A stretch of DNA of 64,000 bases from Rostrohypoxylon terebratum (lineage: Eukaryota > Ascomycota > Sordariomycetes > Xylariales > Hypoxylaceae). Under the pieces are notes generated by a model. The model was not told where the DNA came from and did no database searches. It saw only the letters and a program-made list of their open reading frames with translations. Below are positions 12,009 through 22,681 of the stretch, one piece after another. A program made the position numbers and the translations under genes. The number at the start of each line of letters is the position of its first letter. Positions within the stretch are counted from its first letter, which is position 1. The stretch covers positions 62,001 to 126,000 of the forward strand of contig MU385894.1 of NCBI GenBank assembly GCA_022497145.1, written 5' to 3'.

Positions 12009-12915
12009 TTAAACGTGTTGAGACAAGAATTTCAGCACAGTTTCGTAACCGCGGATGTACTCGGCCTTGACGCGCTCGTCCTCGAGGTTGGAGCGCGCAG
12101 CCATCCATCCGTGGATCTGGTCGCCAAAGGTTTCGACGTGCTTAGGACCCGTAAGGTTCGCCTCAAACTTCTTTACATCCTCGGGAGTCTCATCCTTCGA
12201 AGCCAGTAAAGCGAGAGGAACTTTGATGTGCTCAGCGTCGGCGGGGTCTACCATTGCCGGGTGGGCTTCGACACCAGCTTTGAAGACAGTGTCAGGTTTC
12301 GAGGTTACGAGAGAGACTACCTTGCCTCCCCAACAGAACTATAGTGAATTTTTGTTAGCGTCTATGCAAATGTTAATATTCTGGTTGGGTACATAGATGT
12401 CTTACTCCAAGGATAGCCCACGTCTTAATTTCAGGATACTTAGCGGAAACGGCGCTGACGTAGTCGGGAACCTTGGCGGCCACGCTTGGGGGCGAATACT
12501 TTTGGAAGAATGCGCCGAGACTCTTCTGCTTTTCCTCGGTGTCCGGAGGAAACCAGGAGAGAGGAGCAGGTTCGCCATTAAACCAATCAGGGATGAAGAC
12601 CTTGTACTTTTGTGAGTGATCCGAAGTTGATAGAATATCGGCACCTTGTAGTGTTTGCGGATAGTAGCCGAAGATATCGTAGATGGTAATTATGCCCTTA
12701 GTTGCCTCCTTCGGACCGGTAACATCTATGATCGACACTATTAGCTAGCCATAACGGAGGAATTGGGGGAGCCCGAACGAAGCTACTTAAGTCTTACATG
12801 ACTTGAAGCCACCAAGCTCCTCATAAGCGCCTTTTGCGGTATATCCCGTCGCAACCACAGGGGGAATGTTGCAGCAAGCCTCGGAATGGCCGTGTTGAGC
12901 TGGCATAGTCGACAT
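12009..12915 (-). CDS. Dienelactone hydrolase family protein
   Basis: Three exons, complement of 12798-12915, 12406-12725 and 12009-12338, give 255 residues; introns are 72 and 67 nt with GTAAGA donors. The fold is an alpha/beta hydrolase of the DLH type. The nucleophile motif is GFCWGG with Cys148; Asp195 (SKDE) and His222 (QIHGW) complete the Cys-Asp-His triad. The N terminus HGHSEACCNIPP followed by TYDIFGY-like IIYDIFGYYPQTLQGAD is typical of cytosolic fungal members related to yeast Aim2. Bacterial relatives open dienelactone in chlorocatechol degradation; the substrate of the fungal proteins is unknown. The start at 12915 matches family length, but the frame stays open upstream to an ATG at 13242 (109 extra, low-complexity residues), so a longer form cannot be excluded. 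Confidence 0.9.
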
Positions 12916-14256
12916 TTTGCGCGCGTGTTTTTGTTTGGGATTTGATTGCTTCAAAAGATCTTGGTTTCTAATTGATTGGGAGATAAGACTCCTGGTTTGT
13001 AGGATGGGGTATGAACTTTGGTATAAATTTGATGGAATCGAATAGTTGGAATTGGAAATTGGATTCAGGGCGGAGCTAGATTTGGAATTGGGAAAAGATG
13101 GTGGGTGAACTTGAGCAGTAGTACTAGCTTCAGGTGGACCTGTTACTATTGGTGTTACTACTGGAGTTATTACTACCGAGCCTGATGTTACGGCAGCAAC
13201 TCTTCGGGTTCGGGATCCGGAAAGATGCTTGGATAGCGACATGTATTACCTAGGACCTAGGTAGGACCTACTAGGTAGGTTAGTACGCTACCCAAATGTC
13301 ACTCACTCAATGTTAGGTACTAGGTAGGTGCGGGATGCGGGACGGAAGGAGTAGAGAGAGGTCTAATTCGATTTGCAACTCAATACTGTAACTTTGGAAG
13401 CCTCTGAATGCCAATAGGCAAGTACGCCAAATAAGAGCAGGTTTATTCGAATGATTTATAGTTTCCAATACATCTGAATGATGAAATTCGGGTCTATCAA
13501 GTCTTTGTTGATTTACTGGAGCCAGTTCCTAGCAAAAAGGAACCGCTTGAGTTACACATTATCCCAGCCGTGAGGGGTGAGGGGTAGCTCTAAACGAAGC
13601 AGGCGAAGTTACTTAACAGGTGTGGGGTAGAGAATTATGATAATTCCCTGATGTCATCTATGATTTCTAATCGGAAGCGGCCGTCGGCTAATGGAAGTCT
13701 AGACCTGGAATGGACTAGCGCCTCGTTTCCTTTTAACAAGTCTCAATTTCATAGGGCTGACGACCCCTTTCCTAGGTAACCGCCGACCTGTAATCGGAAG
13801 CTACCTGGAGGATGGATATTGTTATTAACGGCTGGACATTTCTCGACATTTCTCGACATTCCCGATCTTCTGTGTAACTAGCAATTCATGATACATCAAA
13901 GTTCTCTCCTGATCGATGACATGTCACTTATGGAGTCATCAACTTTGACTTTGAAAATCGACTGTCAACAAGTAACACTCAATTCTCTCATTACCAAATT
14001 GAGCTTCAAGTTTCAACAAATTCCAAAATCTGTCCTTCGTCAAGATCATCATCTATGGAGACATGAACCGCAAATCAATTCAACTTAGACCCAAACTCCG
14101 TTGGTACTTACAATATTGCCATTGCCGCTTCCAATTCGCCTTCCTTTATTCCCAATTATGCTTCCTTCGCTCCATAGCTTGGTTATTCTCGCTCTCGGCT
14201 GTTCGTCCAGTCGTCTGCCGACATGCTTCGTACATACGCAAACACGATCTGGACCA
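12916..14256. other. Intergenic region with motif cluster
   Basis: Upstream region of the dienelactone hydrolase. The start of the region (12916-13242) is an open, low-complexity extension of that gene's frame. A dense block of CCTAGG/TAGGTAGG motifs occupies 13247-13330, where the promoter would be. A triple TTTCTCGACA repeat lies at about 13838-13862. Nothing else coding is supported, except that the Nudix gene may have a last exon reaching about 14257. Confidence 0.5.
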
Positions 14257-14392
14257 CTATATGAACAAAGATATGAGTTTCTTATCGAGAAGCTTAGGAC
14301 CTAGGTAGATCAAGTACCCAGTATGCTCAACTAATATTGCGTAGGTCTTCTCACCCGAAGACTCGGTAGAGCCGGTGAATACGTAATCGCTT

Positions 14393-15464
14393 CTAGGAAA
14401 CGGGCAATGATAAGATGAAGGATCGCTTACTAAACTTCTCGTCTTCGAGCTTGAGTCGAGAAAGCGCTTCTGACTCTGAGAGCCAGAAAGTTGTGAATTT
14501 CTTTCGGTCCTCCTCTTCTGTCATTCGGGCCTCGTCGCGCTTGGTACCCTCCAGAGGTTTGGCCGCAAACCAGTAGATGTGTCTCCAAGCACCAGTAGCA
14601 GGATCCGGATCTAATATGTATAAACACGAAGCCTCTTGGAGTCTTACCAGACGTGACAAGAGAGAAATTAGTAAGGGACTTTTGAGGACGTACTGTCAGG
14701 GATATGGTCAGCTGAACCAAACTAGCACATCGTAGGAAGTGTGAAACTAGTTACTAGGGACAGGCGGAGAGACGCCGTAGAACTTACCATTCGCTGACAC
14801 CAATGCTCTCGTTACTTAACCCTTCCGTTATACCCGTGAGTTTGTCCTCGACGCCGTAATTGGTTTCTCTGGCATGATTCTGGACTTGGACCGACTTCGG
14901 TGGCGTGGATCTGGACCCGAATCTGAGCCTCAGGGGTCGGACGGCAACTCCGGCCTCTTCCGCTGTCTCGCGCAGGGCCGCATCCAGGTATCCCTCATCG
15001 ATATTCTTACGTCCTTTGGGTAATTGGTATATGCCAATGTTTTTGTTGAAGACTGTCAATACCTTTGGGCGTTGCGAGTCTGCCTGATCGACTGTCACGG
15101 TTCCACAACTGACGAGCATCTCGTCAGCCCGATGATAGAACCCCTCGCGATTGATCTTCTCCCAGACTCGGGCATCATTCCAGTTGACTTGGCGGTCAGG
15201 GTCCTCTTTGGTCCATAATTCCCGTCGTACTAATTTTTCGAACCTTCTCGCAATCTTCGTAACGTCAGACTTCAAGAGTCTGGCCACATTTTGTTTGGTT
15301 AGTGGCCGGATGGGCTTCTCATACGGACCGTGTGCCATTGGTAACTGCTGAATTAGGTGAACAGATCTCTGAAAAGGTTTCCTCGTCGGCTGGGCGTAAA
15401 CCTCTATATGGTCGACAGAATAACTAGAGAATATCCAGGGAAGAACATCTACGGGCAGGGGCAT
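14393..15464 (-). CDS. Nudix-domain hydrolase, C-terminal exons uncertain
   Basis: Exon 1 (complement 14788-15464, 225 codons plus 2 nt) has a complete Nudix box from G151 to V173: G-x5-E157-x7-R165-E166-x2-E169-E170-x-G-V, so the metal-binding glutamates are present and a nucleoside-diphosphate-linked substrate is expected. It ends at a good GTAAGT donor (14787). A downstream segment in the DPDPATGAWRHIYWFAAKP frame (14610 and below) clearly belongs to the same protein. The link between them is unclear: an exon at 14648-14721 plus a 37-nt intron keeps the frame, but 37 nt is very short; an acceptor after 14685 is an alternative. Another GTAAGC donor near 14430 suggests a last exon extending to about 14257. 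The true start may be the Met at residue 43. Substrate and location are not predictable. Confidence 0.72.
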
Positions 15465-18400
15465 TATACCTAACGTTTACGAGCTTTAGTTTTATAAAGA
15501 GCCGCTTATCATAGGTACTAGTCCGATTTCAGTCGACGTGGAACCGGATTCCACGATCGATACCTGGTTCGCGTCCCAAGCTCCTTTCACACCGGCTGAA
15601 CTTACTTGTGTAGTTACCATCAGAGCCTTCAGGTTCGCAACTTGTTCCCCATCGGGACGTTGGGCTTGTGTCTCCATTGCCTCCCATCATATTGATATGC
15701 AGGTTTGATCAGAAATCAAATAGATCACCGTATGTTATCCAGTTCTCCGTGGTACTAGACTAGGTAAACAGGATTTCAGGTCTGAAGTATGTCTCTCCGG
15801 CTCAGTCTAAAGTACCCCGAGGCGTTAGTGACCCAAGACCTGGATAAGCTCAAGAGCTCATTCGTGGAAAGCAAAGCCTCCAAGTGGCCACTGACCAACA
15901 TCGTCTCTGGGGCCACGCTTACCGAGTAGGATCTATTGCCATCAACGTCATGCATGTTGTCCTGCATAAAGACTCGAGATTTTCGGGTGAACAGCATCTG
16001 CGGTCATCGGTTGAAACAACGTGCTCGGCGGGAGCTAGTCGTCGTGACCCCCTCCTCACGCAAGGGAAGAAGGCTTGCGTGTCATTCTTTTAGTTGTATA
16101 CCCCCTAAGCTAGCCCCTTCGACGTGGCTGGAACTCTCGATGCAGGAATAATAATGTATCCGCTACCATCACCCCTAAATTAGATCCTCATCGACTGCTT
16201 GACCGGCCGGAAGATAAGGAAATAGGAAGCGCTATTCGATCCCCGCTCACTTGCAAGACAATCTAATGCTTCCCCTCGGCAGGCTTAAGTGGTTCACGGT
16301 CTGGATGACAATGTGCTGAGACGCTGGGCTATTGGGCAGTGTTTGCGTAGTACCGGGGTAAGATCAACAGTAATCATGGGAATGTAAGAAATTCCCATCT
16401 CTCTAGTTCACTGTTGTATGAGGCGGCCATCACCATCAAACAGGCATCTCTCTAAGTCGTTAGCAGCTCCGGGGCATTTATATTAACTTGCATCCATATC
16501 TCTTAGTATCCACCTTCACCACGTCGTCAGTATACCGTCATTGCCGATGAGGTAAGACGGCTTGCATGGCTAACAAACAATTGCGTCTCTAACTATATGC
16601 TGCAACGATAATCTTCATCTCACTGTTGCGGCGCTGCAACATGGGGATAGCGATCGTGACGATGATAACGTCCACCTGACTACATAGACGACGTACCCTG
16701 AAAAGCGCCTAAGCATTCTAATGGTTGACAGATGCCTCCAGATCTGCCATATGACATGTATGGTGAGGCCTTACTGCCGAAGTTGGCACACGATATCAGC
16801 TCCAGTGGGGCGAGAGGCTATGACCCCACGATTTTTCACCGAAACACGCGACAACCCAACCCTTGATCACTTGAGCACCGGCCTTAGGGATTACTTCATA
16901 CTTCTTTGAATTTTCTATGGACGATATATCAAAATATTGTTCTCATCTTATACTTATCCAATCGCTCGTGCACCGGGACTAGGGCTGATAAGATACCAAT
17001 TTGGTATAGCAAGAAAAAAAAAGGGAGAAAATCATCTAGCGGAGCAGGATCAGCTTACCCAGGCTGCTCAGGTTAGCCCTTCGCCCAGCTAGCTCGCGAT
17101 GATTTATGATATATCGCAAAGCAGGAACCTGGCCTCTTCCATGTGATATACATATTATAGCCCCTAATATTCACACCGGTCAGCAACGGCTGGAGGTGTT
17201 CCCCCTTGAGGTATCACAGCATCAGGAAGGCCGGTGAGAAATGTGCTGGCTGTCTGTTCCCCGCTGTCGTCACATTTTTCGTCGGTGATGCAAACAACAG
17301 TTAGGCAAACGGGCGACCTAGTCAGATTAGTCTAGTTGCCCTGTTCTTGTCCGCTCACCGATTATGTCGGCCCTTGCCACGGTGAGCGGCACGAGACGGT
17401 GGTGACGTCTGGGCGGTGCGTAACCCGAGTCGTTAGATATAAGAGGTTGCATGGGCGCCCCAAAGCATCGTTCGCCGTCTGTCGTCATCTGTATCTGGTA
17501 TCTGGGCCTGGGCTTGGGCTGCTAGCAGATAGGAGCGTCTCCTAGTGGAGCGCGATGTAAATAGACTCGTTTTGAGCCAGCCCCTGCCCATAGGCAACTT
17601 TCCTGGATAGGGCAATCGAAGATAGCCAATCCGCCCGTATCCGTACTCGGCAAAATTCTCATAGTTAAGGCAATATGATCTCCCTTGCGCTGACCGATCA
17701 CCTAGCAAACCGAACCCAAGCATGCATATGTCGGGCCTGGACAAACTACCACCGTAGTAGTCATGCGAACGGTCCCGAGCGTTTTTTCCTGAACTGGTCG
17801 CATGGAACTGCGTTAGATGGAAATGATTTACTTGGGTACTTGGGTTCGAATGAACGAAGCAATGGATGGATGGATGGATGAATGGGATGGATGCGACCGA
17901 CCGGGTCATACAATAGTAGAAAAATCTTGGACCTCATTTTTTGTATATTCAATAGTTAATAAATGCCGGAATATTACTTATATCACTGCCTATCCTGTGT
18001 AAATGAATGGATTGCTTATATCACTGCATTCATGCGGGAACACAGATCACATGACCATTATTGAAGTTATGTGAGCTGCATTTATTTTAATCATTTACTA
18101 GGTACTACATGGTACTAGGTACTAGGTAGGTACGTACCTACATATGTAGTAATTATTAATCCAATCTCCCATCCCCATCCGAACTCATCTTGTATCACAC
18201 ACCAAATGACCTTCCGACGAGCATCATGCATTGGCAATGTATCACCCTAACGTGTTCTGGGATGGTCTATGTAGGTATGGCACTCATCTGAAGAGGTCGT
18301 GTTGAACATTACTGGCTTTTCCGTTGCCATCTCTTGGTCTTATTCTAAACTGAATACTTTCGTCGCATGCAGAATCGCTTCTTGCTTCTCACATCGATTC

Positions 18401-18640
18401 CTCTCTTAGTAGCGAGTTGTCGCTATGTCCTGGATATTTATTTTTTTCTTTTCCTTTTCTGTCGCCGGCAGCTGGTCCCCAGCTGCCGGAACCGGAAGTC
18501 GAATTAATCTCGGTGAAACTATTTTCGAGATGTCCGACGAGGCTCTGCCTCTGCTTATGCCGAGCTTCCCTCGTCCAATTTCTCGTTTTCAAAATTTCAA
18601 AGGTATCAAAACACAATAGCGATACTATATTATTGCCATT
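15465..18640. other. 3.2-kb gene-free region
   Basis: No supported gene. Short open frames on both strands show no motif or family signal. There is an (ATGG)n run at 17862-17880, a TACTAGGTAGGTAC-type cluster at about 18100-18145, and an 11-bp inverted repeat upstream of the HET gene (listed separately). Confidence 0.55.
18465..18489. repeat. Perfect 11-bp inverted repeat upstream of the HET gene
   Basis: Arms CCGGCAGCTGG (18465-18475) and CCAGCTGCCGG (18479-18489) are separated by 3 nt. They would form a very stable hairpin about 150 bp before the HET-domain start. It could be a binding site for a dimeric factor (each arm contains CAGCTG, an E-box-like core) or a hairpin in the leader. Role inferred only. 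Confidence 0.8.
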
Positions 18641-20671
18641 ATGTACTTGATAAACGTAGCAACAATCACATTACACGAATTTCAGGGCAGCGAAATACCT
18701 AAATATGCAATTCTTTCACACACCTGGGGCGACGACGAAGTCAGTTTCCAGGATCTGCAAGCCGGGAGGGGTTCTAGCAAAGAGGGCTACGAGAAAATTG
18801 TCTTCACTTGCGAGCAGGCGAAGCAGCATCGCCTCAAATGGGCTTGGGTAGACACATGCTGTATCGATAAATCGAGCAGTGCCGAGCTTAGTGAGTCTAT
18901 CAACTCAATGTACCGATGGTACAACGAGTCTTACATATGCTACGCTTATTTGGCAGACGTAGTAGACCTTAGTACGGTATGCCAATTCATCCATGAGAGG
19001 TCAAAGAATCAAAGAATAATCTGGTTAATACTCCCGATTGTAGTTTCCGTATGTGGCTTCAACTAGCTATCATAAGCGGCAAGTCTCTACATGGTTTTCA
19101 AGAGCCTGGACGCTGCAAGAATTAATTGCGCCATGCCAACTCAGTTTCTATGGCCATGGTTGGGAAAGCATAGGCCCGTGTACAGAGAGCGTCGCAAGGG
19201 TGGTTTCCAACACTACCAGAATCCCGATAGAGTTAATAGACAACCGCGTACCCTCAGGGCTCTTATCGAATTTCAGCGCCGCCCAAAAGATGTCCTGGGC
19301 AGCTAATAGATCGAGCACCCGTCCCGAGGATAGAGCATATTCTCTCTTGGGACTGTTTGATATCAACATGCCTCTTCTATACGGCGAGGGGGGAAGAGCA
19401 TTCATCCGCCTACAAGAAGAAATTCTTAAAGAGACAGACGACCGCTCATTATTATGTTGACAGTCCCAGCATCTGATGTCAGAGCCTGGACACTGCAAAG
19501 CGTATTCGCCAAGTCACCTGATGATTTCGCAAAAGCAGGACGTCTCAAGGGGAATCTTTACGATTCTGGACATCCATCTGCACTTACCAACAGAGGACTC
19601 CAAATTTACCTCCCCCTCACAGAACGGCCCTATGGTAAAAGTTCGCACTTATACTCCGGGAACCCTGGATGCTCAATCTTTGACGCAGCGCTTAACGTAG
19701 GAGAGCGCAAACCAGGCCGAGGCACGGCCATAAACCAAATTTCGATACAACTCATCAGAACACCTCAGGTCTCAAGTCGTCACCTTCTATTGATTAACAG
19801 GTTTGCAAGGCTAGCTACACCCTCACTTGAATTCACTGATATAGATGTCTCCAACGAGAATACGACGAGATATGCGAACACTACGGCTAAGCTGATATAC
19901 ATCCACAAGACCCTTTTTGATTGGGAACGGGATCGTTCAGGGCTTGGAGGGATTCATTTACAAAACATTCCCATCGCGAAAGGTCTTTGTCCATGGACAT
20001 TGCCTACTCGGAACACAGCCACCGACTTGGACAATTTCTGTATTTCAACAGTACAATATTCCGGGCTGGACGATAAACTTCGGGACGTCACTGTTCAAGG
20101 TGCCTTTAAGAGTTGGGTATGGGGAATAACGTGGTCGCCTGTGTACGGTTGTGTTAAATTCGATTATACGACCGACAATGTCCTCCCACGGTCATTCTGT
20201 GTGGTCTTTGGAGTCGGATCTACTCAGGACTCCGAGACACCGCTCAGCATCTTGCTCGCCATGAGTGGAGACTACCTATACTTCAGCCTCCTCCCAACTG
20301 AGATACAAATGGAAACTTTCAACAACTTCCGACGCCAGGAAGACAGAATATACAATGAAACAATGACACTCAGGATTCAATCATCGACCGACTATCTCAA
20401 TCATCATGTGTTCGATGCGCCCTATATTGCATATCAAAAATACAGCTTAAAGACGTATGGCGAGATAGCTCGAACGCGCGCAACCCTAGGATCACAGGAT
20501 ATTGAGTTGATCCTAGAACGAGAAGATCCCAAGACCAAAGACGGAGAGGCGGCAGGTAACCGATTGCACTTTTTGATACATGCCGTTGTACGACAGGCAG
20601 GTAAAGAGGAAGGTAAGATGGGTTCGAGGGATAGGTTGCGCCGAGGAAAACGTCGTTTCATTCTATTTTAG
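18641..20671 (+). pseudogene. HET-domain (heterokaryon incompatibility) gene with one frameshift
   Basis: Exon 1 is 18641-18976, a 67-nt intron (18977-19043) follows, and exon 2 starts at 19044. The HET domain is clear: YAILSHTWGDDEVSFQDL (residues 23-40), the WAWVDTCCIDKSSSAELSES block, WFSRAWTLQELIAP after the intron, and EDRAYSLLGLFDINMPLLYG. The frame hits TGA at 19458-19460, yet the family sequence continues without a gap in the -1 frame from 19457 to 20671. One missing base near 19458, where a Trp codon is expected, explains this. No GT-AG intron restores the frame. Intact members control nonself recognition and cell death after hyphal fusion; HET genes are often polymorphic and pseudogenised. 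A sequencing error remains possible because the rest is intact. With the break ignored the product would be about 655 residues, normal for the family. Confidence 0.85.
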
Positions 20672-20891
20672 AATCTTATTTATATCTTCAATTTTTAATA
20701 ATTATTTCATTTGAACATGGCGTTGACATTATCACACGAACCGTGTTTCTTTTCATGCATGCATTATATTGACTTGGCAACTTGTGGGGTGTGAGATCAA
20801 TGTACCCCATATCTCGTCCCTCGTACGCAACTTTAAAACATATTTCCTAAGACGCCGACTATGATGCATTGAACAGATGGATTAATTCTAA

Positions 20892-22286
20892 TCAAGCTCC
20901 GAGATGCGCGTATTCTTTGTTGAACGCCCTTCCGATAATCATACGGCGGATCTCCGAGGTCCCTGCCCCTATCTCATATAACTTGGCACTGGAAAAAGGT
21001 CAGTAACGTAACGTTTGATAAAGAGGGAAAAAGAAGACTTACTCCCTCAACAACCTTGACGCCGGCATCTCCTCCACATAGCCCATACCACCAAGCAACT
21101 GTACACAATCCAGCGCGCACTCCGTAGCCCGCTCAGCCGCGTACAATATCGCACCAGCACAATCTTGAGTCTTTATAACACCTTCCTCGTCCACCGCCTT
21201 CGCCGTAGCGTACGTGTACGCGCGCGAAGCCTGCAGCTTCGTATACATATCCGCGAGCTTTCCCTGCACGAGCTGTTTGTGGGCGATGGGCGTGCCAAAC
21301 TGCTTCCGCTGGTGCGTAAACGGGAGCGCGACATCGAGCGCAGCCTGCATGAGGCCCAGGGGCCCCGCGCTCAGCACAAGGCGTTCTAGATCCAGCCCCT
21401 CCATCAGCACGTGCGCGCCGCCGTTGACCTTGCCTAGGACGTTCTCCTCGGGCACGAACACGGACTGGAAGACCAGCTCGCCCGTGTTGGAGCCGCGCAT
21501 GCCCATCTTGTCCAGCTTGCGCGCGCAGCTGAAGCCCGGCGTCGAGGTGTCGACGATGAACGCCGTGATCCCCTTCGATCCTAGGGCCGGTATCGTCTTG
21601 GCGTAGACGACCACGACGTCGGCGTCTGGGCCGTTCGTGATCCACATCTTCGTGCCGGACAGCTCGTACCCGCCGTCGACTTTCCTCGCGGCCGACCGCA
21701 TGCTGACCACGTCGCTGCCGGCCCCGGCCTCGGACATGGCGAGCGCCCCGACCTTGGTCCCGGCTATGAGGCCAGGCAGGTACTTGGCCTTCTGGGCCGG
21801 CGTGCCGTTGAGCTGCAGCTGGTTCACGCACAGCTGGCTGTGCGCCGCGTAGCTGAGCGCGATGCTGCCGCTGGCGCGCGATAGCTCTTCCATCACGATG
21901 CAATGGGCTTGGTACCCCAGGGCCAACCCGCCGACGTCTTCGTCGGCCGTCATGCCGAGGAACCCTGCGGACCCGAGCTTGGGCCACATGTCCGCTGGGA
22001 AGGCATTGCTGCGGTCGGTGTGGGCGGCTACCTCAGGTGTGATTTCACGCCGCGTAAACTCTTGCACGCGTTCGCGCAGCTCGGCTAGCTCGGCTGATGT
22101 CGGGGGTGTGAAGCCCTTTGGGTGTTTAGAGGACGCGTAGGTTCGGACGTGTTGAGTGGTGGATGGTGGGAGAGAGGGTGAGAGTGAATGTGTGAGAGAT
22201 GAGGTGCGTAGGATGGAGGTCTTGGTGGGGGAGAGAGGGAACCGTATTGGGCGGTTTAGAGTTCGGAATGCCTTCATACTTGCCAT
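20892..22286 (-). CDS. IVD: Isovaleryl-CoA dehydrogenase, mitochondrial
   Basis: Two exons, complement of 21043-22286 and 20892-20988, give 446 residues; the 54-nt intron has donor GTAAGT and its removal restores RDAKLYEIGAGTSEIRR. This is an FAD-dependent acyl-CoA dehydrogenase. The first ~55 residues (Arg/Ser/Thr/Pro-rich, no acids) are a mitochondrial presequence. The acyl-CoA dehydrogenase signatures GALAMSEAGAGSDV and QLLGGMGYVEEMP are present. Glu301 in GLDLERLVL occupies the place of the catalytic base that distinguishes isovaleryl-CoA dehydrogenases, which supports this over other acyl-CoA dehydrogenases. The enzyme makes 3-methylcrotonyl-CoA in leucine breakdown and feeds electrons to ETF. 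It diverges from the MCC beta gene, whose enzyme uses its product. The exon body is very GC-rich. Confidence 0.95.
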
Positions 22287-22681
22287 TGTGTTATTCTGGG
22301 GGGACTATTTGAAACAATTGAGTGACGTCCACGGGTTATCAAATTTAGAAAATGAGAAAGTTTCTATTGTAAGAAGTATCACCGGACGATAATTGATGAT
22401 ACTAGGTAATCGATAGTCGGCTTGTCGAGGTGTACTAGCAGACTAGTACTAGGTAAGGGGCGTCATAAGTGGTGGCGGGTGGACACGGCATAAGCGGCTA
22501 CCACCGGTGTGCTGCATTCCTAAGATGGAATCCCGACGTCAGCTGCCTCGGCTGCAGATACCTTCGTCTTTCAACTTCTTGTCCGAATTTGGAGAGCAAT
22601 TGGCTTTCTATCCATACATAAACACATAAAAACATAAAAATTGCAACAACAGCATGTAGTAAAGTACGAAATACCTCTAAG
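22287..22681. promoter_or_regulatory. Shared divergent promoter of IVD and MCC beta
   Basis: 395 bp separate the two start codons, so both genes are controlled from here. GATA-factor-type sites (HGATAR) lie at 22387-22392 (CGATAA) and 22411-22416 (CGATAG), with another GATA core at 22398-22401. Nitrogen control by AreA-type factors would fit an amino-acid catabolic pair, but this is inferred from short motifs. A CCTAGG-like motif (ACTAGGTAA) lies between them. Confidence 0.6.

Noticed and set aside
15492..15677. 61-codon minus-strand frame upstream of the Nudix gene
   Set aside because: Begins with ATG but has no family signal and no coding context; more likely part of the promoter region.
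17433..17909. 158-codon minus-strand frame
   Set aside because: Part of it is the ATGG repeat read in frame (HPSIHPS-like); low complexity and no match to a family.
21133..21987. 284-codon alternative frame inside isovaleryl-CoA dehydrogenase
   Set aside because: Arg-rich shadow frame of a GC-rich gene; the other frame matches the enzyme along its whole length.
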